Positions 7,609 to 12,448 of a stretch of 12,448 nt of DNA are shown one piece after another. Within the stretch, counting starts at the first letter, position 1. The number at the start of each line of letters is the position of its first letter. A program made the position numbers and the translations under genes. Location: NCBI GenBank assembly GCA_031367895.1, contig JANLQP010000285.1, forward strand, positions 1 through 12,448, in the 5' to 3' direction. The notes below the pieces were generated by a model, which was given only the letters and a program-made list of their open reading frames with translations, did no database searches and was not told the origin of the DNA. This stretch comes from Ga0077555 sp031367895 (lineage in GTDB: Bacteria; Pseudomonadota; Alphaproteobacteria; Rhizobiales; Hyphomicrobiaceae).

Positions 7609-7998
7609 TCACGGGCCGAAACTCGACCGCGCCAGGACGCCCCAGCGGCCGTCCCAATGCGTAAGGATGTAGAGGGAGTCGTAGTCGCCGATCACGCTAC
7701 CGTCCTGGCGCAAGCGCGTGTAGCGAACGGCAACATGGACTTTCTTGTCATCGCCCTGCACGATCGCTTTGCTGATCCACTGGCTTCGATCCCAGCCGTC
7801 GTCTCGTTGTAGCCGGTCGAAAAGGTCGAGAGGGTTCGAGCCCGGCGCGGCGTACGTTGCAATTGTGCCGGCTGCGATGCGTACATGCGGGAAGTGCATC
7901 TCCCGTTCCATGGCCAACACATCGTGAGCATTGACGGCGTCCATGAAGCGGTCGAGGCAGGCAAGGCCCGCCGCTTCGGTATCACTGCCGACTGCCAT
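7609..7998 (-). CDS. NTF2/SnoaL-like small protein
   Basis: A 129-residue protein with the feel of the NTF2-like alpha+beta barrel: an N-terminal helix LACLDRFMDAVNAHDVLAM, then HFPHVRI, and beta-rich C-terminal stretches (KVHVAVRYTRLRQDG, DSLYILTHWDGRWGVLARSSFG). Family members include isomerases, cyclases and dehydratases, as well as many uncharacterised binding proteins. I see no catalytic signature that decides between them. ATG at 7998 is preceded by GGAG at good spacing; the frame is open to 8088 but that extension is Arg-rich and non-conserved in appearance. It lies just upstream of the deacetylase-like gene on the same strand, so the two probably share a transcript. The 156-bp gap on its other side is shared with the divergent GST and holds their promoters, though no clear hexamers stand out. 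Confidence 0.7.
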   Translation of the reverse strand: MAVGSDTEAAGLACLDRFMDAVNAHDVLAMEREMHFPHVRIAAGTIATYAAPGSNPLDLFDRLQRDDGWDRSQWISKAIVQGDDKKVHVAVRYTRLRQDGSVIGDYDSLYILTHWDGRWGVLARSSFGP

Positions 7999-8154
7999 TG
8001 GGCGACTCCACGGGTTCGGTTCTGCGCCCCAAGGCGACACCTCGCGGCGAGCTCTGCGGCGGTTGCCTGTCAAGCGATAGCGTGGCATGGCAGACTAATC
8101 GAACACAAATATCTAACCCCCGAAGCGGCGCTGCACTGTGAAGGATGGCGAGCC

Positions 8155-8901
8155 ATGGACCAGATCACGTCAAGCCTGGCGCTCTACCACGCCTGGGTGT
8201 CCAGCGCCTCGCGGCGCGTGCGGTTCGTGCTCGAGGAGAAGCAGCTGCCGTACCAGGGTATTCTCGTGAACCTTTTGGAGTTCGAGCAGCATTCGCCGGA
8301 ATACTTGAAGCTCAATCCAAATGGCTTCGTTCCGACACTCGTGCACGACGGCGTGCCGATCATCGAGACCAGCGTCATCTGCGAGTATCTGGACGAGGTC
8401 TTTCCCACTGTCGCTCTGCGTCCCTCCAGTCCCCGCGATCGCTCACGCATGCGCGTATGGTCCAAGTGGACCGACGAGGTCGTCATTCGCGCCTTCCAGG
8501 TCGCCAATTGGAACCGAATGATGGCGCCGACGGCTCGCCAATGGAGCGACGAGGAGGTCGAGCGCCGATTGAAGGCAGTGCCTGTGCCCGATCGCCGGGA
8601 GGATTGGCGGCGCATGGCGCGCGAACCCTTCAGCGAATCCGAAATCGCGCACGCCGTCGCCAACATCCGCCGTACGATGGAGCGCATGGAAGCCGATCTC
8701 GCGCATGGGCCCTGGCTGGCCAGCAAGACCTTCTCGCTCGCCGACATCCATCTGTCGCCCTACATCGTGCGCCTCGGGGAGCACGCGGGGCAGGGCATTC
8801 ATCTCCACGACTATCCGCGGTGTGCGGGATGGTGGCAGCGCCTCACAGCCCGTCCGGCCTTTCTGAGAGCGCGAATTGAGGCCGTTGCATTCAAGGACTG
8901 A
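8155..8901 (+). CDS. Glutathione S-transferase family protein
   Basis: A 248-residue cytosolic GST. Seen: an N-terminal thioredoxin-fold domain with LYHAWVSSASRRVRFVLEEK (candidate active-site Ser16 or Ser17), the LNPNGFVPTL block with the cis-Pro (Pro60), and the glutathione-gripping ETS at 71-73. A helical C-terminal domain follows, with FSLADIHLSPYI near residue 197, the usual N-capping motif of helix 6. Slightly longer than a typical GST because of a charged insertion around residues 130-160. In catabolic clusters such enzymes remove halides, open ethers or detoxify electrophiles; beside a TfdA-like dioxygenase that is suggestive but unproven. ATG at 8155 has AAGGA nine bases upstream. 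It ends three bases before the convergent VOC remnant. Confidence 0.88.
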   Translation: MDQITSSLALYHAWVSSASRRVRFVLEEKQLPYQGILVNLLEFEQHSPEYLKLNPNGFVPTLVHDGVPIIETSVICEYLDEVFPTVALRPSSPRDRSRMRVWSKWTDEVVIRAFQVANWNRMMAPTARQWSDEEVERRLKAVPVPDRREDWRRMAREPFSESEIAHAVANIRRTMERMEADLAHGPWLASKTFSLADIHLSPYIVRLGEHAGQGIHLHDYPRCAGWWQRLTARPAFLRARIEAVAFKD

Positions 8902-8904
8902 CTC

Positions 8905-9273
8905 TCACAATCGGCCAGGGTCCCGGTTCACAGCAGCCAAGGGATCGTCGAACTCGAAAAGCTCAAGGAGGATACCGTCCGGAGCCTCGATCATGACGTA
9001 CCGTCAGGAGCCATGCTCACGCAGGCCTCCGGGCGATGTGATGCCATCGCGTTGCAGGCACGCCCAAACCTCGTGCAGACCCACCACACGTATTCCGAGG
9101 TGGTGGATGGCTCCCCGCCCCCGATCTTTCGGCGCCTGATCGTAGATGTGCAGGCGACCGGTGCCTACCCCGACGAAGACGTTGCGGGAGCCCGCGAGCT
9201 CCTCGTCAAAGAACACCTTCGCACCCAGATGTCGGCACCACCAGGCAAGAGTCGCTTCAATGTCGGTGGCAAC
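8905..9273 (-). pseudogene. VOC/glyoxalase-family remnant with in-frame stop and lost N-terminus
   Basis: Reading from 9273 downwards gives VATDIEATLAWW, then GAKVFFDEELAGS, then FVGVGTGRLHIYDQ and GAIHHLGIRVVGLHE, then GGLREHGS, a TGA stop at 9006-9004, and then in the same frame RYVMIEAPDGILLELFEF to a normal stop at 8905. This order is a vicinal oxygen chelate domain, a metal-dependent fold of glyoxalases and ring-cleaving dioxygenases. The internal TGA stands where Trp (TGG) would suit the fold, one base different. The first strand and start codon are missing, and at 9273 the sequence passes directly into an SDR on the other strand. Two independent lesions make this a pseudogene. The original substrate is unknown. 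Confidence 0.78.
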
Positions 9274-9998
9274 GGTCGGGCCACGTGCCTGCGCTTTGCC
9301 GAGGAAGGTGCGACAGTTTTGGTCGTCGATGCCAACCTTGACGCGGCGAAAGAGACGGCGGCCATGCTCGAAGCCAAGGGCGCCGTCGCCTCGGCGCTTG
9401 CCGCCGACATCACCCGCGAGGCCGACTGCAGGACCATTGCCGACACCTGCGTCGCCCGTTATGGACGCATCGCCTGCACAACAACGTCGGGCGGGCTCGC
9501 GGCGACAAGGGCTCGGTCGAGCTCGAGGCTGCGATGTGGGACGAGCTGATGGCGATGAACCTGCGCGGCATGTTTCTCACGATCAAGCATGTGCTTCCCG
9601 TGATGCGCCGGCAGCAGTCAGGCGCGATCATCAACATCTCCTCCACCTCGTCGTTCACGAGCGGCCAGACCCTCACCTACAAGACGTCAAAGGGCGCGGT
9701 GAACTCGATGACCCAGCACATGGCGTTCGAAAACGCACCCTACGGCATCCGCATCAACGCGATCCTGCCGGGCCTGATGAATACGCCGATGGCCATCGAG
9801 CGGCGAGTCCGGGAGCGCAACGTGCCCCGCGAGCAGGTGCGCGCCGAGCGCGCCGCCCAGGTCCCGCTGCGCGTCGCCGAGCATGGCAATGCTTTCGACG
9901 TCGCCAACGCCGCCGTCTTCCTCGCCTCGGACGAGGCCCGCTACATCACGGGTGTGCTGCTGCCCGTTGATGGCGGCCTGTTGCTGAAAATCGGCTGA
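9274..9998 (+). pseudogene. Short-chain dehydrogenase remnant: N-terminus lost and frameshifted
   Basis: Homology-like sequence begins in mid-motif (GRATCLRFAEEGATVLVVD), so the first 20 or so residues with the TG-x3-G-x-G cofactor loop are absent. The first frame runs to about 9471 (VARYGRI). The protein then continues in another frame as LHNNVGRARGDKG, MWDELMAMNLRGMFLTIKH, SSTSSFTSGQTLTYKTSKG with catalytic Tyr and Lys, and a normal end ITGVLLPVDGGLL at 9998. The join ATCGCCTGCAC is four bases short of the expected Ile-Asp-Val-Leu-His coding, which explains the frame change. The C-terminal part (from ATG 9534) is open but lacks the cofactor domain. It is convergent with the GMC gene. Pseudogene; a sequencing error could explain the frameshift but not the missing N-terminus. 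Confidence 0.8.
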
Positions 9999-10020
9999 GG
10001 CCTCAGGCTGGTGAACGGAC

Positions 10021-10061
10021 GCGGAGACGCGCGCAGCGATCACGTGAGCACGCGACTCCGC
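10021..10061. terminator. Candidate bidirectional terminator hairpin
   Basis: GCGGAG-A-CGCG at 10021-10031 pairs with CGCG-A-CTCCGC at 10051-10061 (ten pairs with one A/A mismatch). The loop contains the palindrome TCACGTGA at 10040-10047. It lies between the convergent SDR remnant and GMC gene, starting 22 bp after the SDR stop and directly abutting the GMC stop. The plus strand continues CTTTC, a poor U tract. A role as a shared terminator is inferred from position. Confidence 0.45.
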
Positions 10062-10063
10062 TT

Positions 10064-11719
10064 TCAAGCGACCTCCGGAACCATGATGGCCTCGAGCGCC
10101 GGCTTGCCGAGCACCAGGTCCGCCCCCTTCTCGGCGATCATCATGGTCGCCGCGTTGAGATTGGCCGAGAGTATCGCCGGCATGATCGAGGCGTCGATCA
10201 CGCGCAGGCCCTCCATCCCGCGCACGCGCAGGTGGTCGTCGACGACGGCGGTCGGGTCCGACGCCGGCCCCATGTGGCAAGTGCCCATCACGTGGAACGT
10301 GGAGTTGCCCCACTTGCGCGCCGCCTCCAGCATCTCATCGTCGGTTTGCACCTCCTCGCCCGGGTATTCCTCGGCGACGACATACTGCTGCATGGCGCGC
10401 GAGCCGATCAGCTGACGGACAAGCCGCATGGCGGCAACGGTTGCTCGCTGGTCGCCTTCCTCGGCCAGGTAGTTGGGCTGGATGATCGGCCGGTCGAATG
10501 GGTCCGCCGAGCGGGCGCGCACCCACCCCTTGCTCTGCGGGCGATGCTGCCAGGAGGCGATGGTGAAGCCCGGATGCTCGGCGAACTCGCGCAGCGGGCC
10601 GTTCGGCCCCTTCGCGTAGCTCGCCGGCGTGAAGATGAACTGGATGTCGTTGCTCTTCGCGGCCGGGTCCGAATGCCAGAAGCCGTAGACGAAACTCGGG
10701 GTGACCGCGACGATGCTCTTCGCACCGACCAGGTACTTGACGATCTCGCCGACGAGCCTCGGGCCCCGCGAGAGCTCGTTGATGCTCTGGACGCCCTGCA
10801 CGCGCACGCCGAACCGCGGTGCGTAGTGGTCGCGCAGGTTCTCGCCGACGCCGGAAAGGCCGTGGCGGACCTCGAGCCCAAGCGATTTCAACAGCTCCGG
10901 CGGGCCGATGCCGGATTGCTGCAACAGGATCGGCGAATTGATGGTGCCGCCCGAGACGATCACCTCGCGCCTCGCGCGCACCTCCACCGCTGTTCCGCCG
11001 CGCCCGCCTTTCAGATAGCGCACTCCGACCGCTCGCTTGCCTTCGAGCATCAGTCCGGTCGCGTGAGCATTCGTGCGCACGGTGAGGTTCGACCTGCCCT
11101 TGGCCGGGTTGAGGAACGCCCGCGCCGTGGGCACGCGGCGGCTGCGGTACGTCGTGCGCTGCACGTAGGAAATGCCCTCCTGCCGCTCGCCGTTGTAGTC
11201 GGGATTGTGCGGGATGCCGATCTCGGCCGCCCCCTTGATCAAGGCATCGGCCAGCGGATGGCGATAGTCGAAGTCGGTCACCTGCAGGTTGCCGGAACGA
11301 CCGCGGAAGGTGTCGTCGCCTTGGCCGATGCGCTGTTCGCAGCGCTTGAAGTAGGGCAGCACGTCGAAATAGCCCCAGCCGAGGTTGCCCTGCTGCGCCC
11401 AGCTGTCGAAGTCCATGCGCTGGCCGCGGTTGTAGATGTGGCCGTTGATGGAACTCGAGCCACCGAGTGTCTTGCCGCGCGGAACCGCTATGGAGCGCCC
11501 GCCAATCCCGGCGCCGGGCTCAGATTCATAGAGCCAGTTGATGGACGGGTTGGTCAGCGTCTTGAGGAAACCCGCTGGGATGTGGATGTAGGGATGCCAA
11601 TCGGGTGGGCCCGCCTCGAGGAGGCAGACGCTGTGGCGCCCGTCGGCGGTGAGCCGGTTGGCCAGGATGCAGCCGGCCGAGCCCGCGCCGACGACGATGT
11701 AGTCGAAGGTGTCCGTCAT
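10064..11719 (-). CDS. GMC-family flavoprotein (choline/alcohol dehydrogenase-like)
   Basis: A complete 551-residue glucose-methanol-choline oxidoreductase, an FAD enzyme that oxidises alcohols to aldehydes or ketones. Seen: the FAD-binding GAGSAG at residues 11-16 with LLEAG at about 37-41, the first GMC signature around GGSSSINGHIYNRG, the second signature GGTINSPILLQQSGIGP, the conserved catalytic-His segment FHVMGTCHMG (His476), and the C-terminal NLNAATMMIAEK (Asn522 pairs with that His). BetA-like proteins usually have Pro before Thr in the last motif; here it is Ala. The start at 11719 follows GAGGCGGGG, and an open-frame extension to 11740 is not needed. It stands alone on its strand. 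Substrate could be choline, a polyol or a cyclic alcohol. Confidence 0.92.
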   Translation of the reverse strand: MTDTFDYIVVGAGSAGCILANRLTADGRHSVCLLEAGPPDWHPYIHIPAGFLKTLTNPSINWLYESEPGAGIGGRSIAVPRGKTLGGSSSINGHIYNRGQRMDFDSWAQQGNLGWGYFDVLPYFKRCEQRIGQGDDTFRGRSGNLQVTDFDYRHPLADALIKGAAEIGIPHNPDYNGERQEGISYVQRTTYRSRRVPTARAFLNPAKGRSNLTVRTNAHATGLMLEGKRAVGVRYLKGGRGGTAVEVRARREVIVSGGTINSPILLQQSGIGPPELLKSLGLEVRHGLSGVGENLRDHYAPRFGVRVQGVQSINELSRGPRLVGEIVKYLVGAKSIVAVTPSFVYGFWHSDPAAKSNDIQFIFTPASYAKGPNGPLREFAEHPGFTIASWQHRPQSKGWVRARSADPFDRPIIQPNYLAEEGDQRATVAAMRLVRQLIGSRAMQQYVVAEEYPGEEVQTDDEMLEAARKWGNSTFHVMGTCHMGPASDPTAVVDDHLRVRGMEGLRVIDASIMPAILSANLNAATMMIAEKGADLVLGKPALEAIMVPEVA

Positions 11720-11739
11720 TGCCCCGCCTCGCGCGATCA

Positions 11740-11754
11740 CTCAATATCTTTGAG
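11740..11754. promoter_or_regulatory. Short inverted repeat upstream of the GMC gene
   Basis: CTCAA-TATCT-TTGAG is a perfect 5-bp dyad in the AT-richer part of the 167-bp gap between the GMC gene (minus) and the TauD remnant (plus), 20 bp from the GMC start. It could be an operator over the GMC promoter. It is too short to be sure, and no clear -35/-10 pair stands out around it. Confidence 0.3.
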
Positions 11755-11886
11755 TTTGCAACAAAGTTGAATGCCAGGAAAGCCGGTGTCCGCGCTTCGG
11801 ACATCTGAGGTGCGCGGCGCATCGACTTGCCCATCCTTGACATCGCGTGACACACTGTCGCCGAAGACCGCACCGGGAGCGTCTGC

Positions 11887-12228
11887 ATGGGCCTGAAAGT
11901 CGAACCGCTGACGAAGGTGTTGGGCGCGGAGGTGACGGGCGCCGACTTGAGGAGACCACTCGACAGGCAGACCGTAGATTTAATCGTGCGTGCGTTGGCC
12001 GAACATCTCATTCTGGTTTTTCCGTGCCAGCCTATGGACGATGCGCGGCAGATCGCTTTCAGCGAGAACTTCGGGTTACTCGATCGAGACGCCTCGCGGC
12101 GCCAATCCAGGCAATCTCGTAGTCTGGGACCACCAACAGCAGTGTATCTTGCCGAACCCTACGGCGATTCCAAGTACCGCTGCCTGATGCAGCGGACCAC
12201 CATCTCGATGGGAGCGACGGTGTCGTGA
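11887..12228 (+). pseudogene. TauD/TfdA-family dioxygenase remnant, internally deleted and frameshifted
   Basis: The first 64 residues are a normal TauD-family N-terminus (VEPLTKVLGAEVTGADLRRPLD, then EHLILVFPCQPM, then ENFG). Sequence near 12110-12140 in the next frame reads NPGNLVVWDHQQQ, and the original frame then gives AEPYGDSKYRCLMQRTTI. Both are recognisable pieces of the family C-terminus (GDLVVWDNR..., then Y-DSRYRR-MHRTTI). Roughly 150 or more middle residues, including the HxD iron ligands, are therefore missing. A small indel near 12150 has removed the distal His region, and the final RR-MHR has become RC-MQR. GGGAG before the ATG shows an originally normal start. Certainly not a working dioxygenase. 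It is a different lineage from the intact copy at 5261-6160. Confidence 0.78.
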
Positions 12229-12233
12229 CCAGA

Positions 12234-12249
12234 TGCGGCGAGAGCCGCA
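12234..12249 (+). other. Small hairpin with GAGA tetraloop
   Basis: TGCGGC-GAGA-GCCGCA is a perfect 6-bp stem closed by a GNRA-type loop, 5 bp after the TauD remnant stop and 55 bp before the next SDR start. It has no U tract, so it looks more like an mRNA leader or intercistronic processing hairpin than a terminator. Function inferred only. Confidence 0.35.
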
Positions 12250-12304
12250 CCGCAATACAGACCGGAGCGGCGCGAGTTCTGCCGCGATACAGGAGGACGT
12301 GGAG

Positions 12305-12448
12305 ATGGAACCGAACCACAAGGCTGTGATCGTAACGGGGGCTGCAAGCGGCATCGGTTTGGCAATGACCATGGGTCTTGTTACCGATGGGCACCACGTG
12401 ACCGCGGTGGATCGAAATGCCGCGGCGCTGGCGGCGCTCTCCAATCAA
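12305..12448 (+). CDS. Short-chain dehydrogenase, N-terminal part (runs off window)
   Basis: The 48 visible residues begin with HKAVIVTGAASGIG, giving the SDR cofactor loop at 11-18, then a helix and HHVTAVDRN, whose Asp after the second strand favours NAD(H). The start codon ATG at 12305 is preceded by AGGAGG at good spacing, so this is a well-expressed gene start. It follows the dead TauD gene on the same strand and may originally have shared its transcript. The catalytic residues lie beyond the window, so the substrate class cannot be given. Confidence 0.85.
   Translation, partial: MEPNHKAVIVTGAASGIGLAMTMGLVTDGHHVTAVDRNAAALAALSNQ

Noticed and set aside
6575..7672. A 365-codon open frame on the plus strand
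   Set aside because: Antisense to the deacetylase-like gene, which shows clear family motifs; the plus-strand translation shows none.
8938..9139. Small plus-strand open frames over the VOC remnant
   Set aside because: The minus strand carries recognisable VOC sequence through the same region; the plus-strand translations do not resemble any protein.
9534..9998. Independent 154-residue SDR-like protein
   Set aside because: It contains the catalytic Tyr/Lys but no cofactor-binding half; the missing half is found just upstream in another frame, so it is part of a broken gene.
10232..11770. A 512-codon open frame on the plus strand
   Set aside because: It is fully antisense to the GMC gene, is rich in Arg, Ala and His with no recognisable motif, and arises from the GC-rich codon use of the real gene.

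Overview
The window is GC-rich bacterial DNA with dense gene packing and codon use typical of Hyphomicrobiales. The gene families (a TfdA-like dioxygenase, a divergent BKACE/DUF849 protein, a PuuE-like deacetylase, GMC and SDR oxidoreductases, a GST and a Baeyer-Villiger monooxygenase) suggest an accessory catabolic region of a Bradyrhizobium-like alphaproteobacterium. That placement is inferred from gene content and sequence style, not from a search. I see no rRNA, tRNA, CRISPR array, transposase or integrase.

Layout. (1) Positions 1-2989, minus strand: a run reading SDR dehydrogenase, DadA-like FAD oxidoreductase (TTG start), a C-terminally truncated alpha/beta hydrolase, then the N-terminus of a Baeyer-Villiger monooxygenase that leaves the window. 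(2) Positions 3223-5231, plus strand: a PRISE-family (progesterone 5-beta-reductase/iridoid synthase-like) enone reductase and a BKACE-fold protein whose usual active-site residues are changed. A 233-bp divergent promoter region with a perfect 8-bp dyad separates blocks 1 and 2. (3) Positions 5261-6692: a TfdA/TauD dioxygenase on the minus strand diverges from a LysR-type regulator cut short after its DNA-binding domain. Between them lies a T-N11-A palindrome over the -35 of a TATAAT promoter. (4) Positions 6605-7998, minus strand: a small NTF2/SnoaL-like protein followed by a PuuE/polysaccharide-deacetylase family enzyme. (5) Positions 8155-9998: an intact GST, a VOC/glyoxalase remnant and an SDR remnant. 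(6) Positions 10064-11719, minus strand: an intact GMC (choline-dehydrogenase-like) flavoprotein. (7) Positions 11887-12448, plus strand: an internally deleted TauD remnant, then the start of another SDR that leaves the window.

How the genes could work together (inference). Blocks 1 and 2 read as a plausible route for an alicyclic enone or related terpenoid/steroid-like substrate. The PRISE enzyme would reduce the C=C bond of the enone, the SDR would interconvert alcohol and ketone, the Baeyer-Villiger enzyme would form an ester or lactone, a hydrolase would open it, and the BKACE-fold protein would act on a carbonyl acid product. The rest is a loose collection of oxidative and conjugating enzymes.

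The most striking structural feature is decay. Five genes are broken (hydrolase, LysR, VOC, SDR, second TauD), while the larger enzymes are intact. At least three breaks look like clean deletions joining two genes at a sharp seam: hydrolase/BVMO near 290, LysR/deacetylase near 6605, and VOC/SDR near 9273. A fourth deletion lies inside the second TauD near 12080-12110. The VOC and SDR remnants also carry a nonsense codon and a short frameshift deletion.
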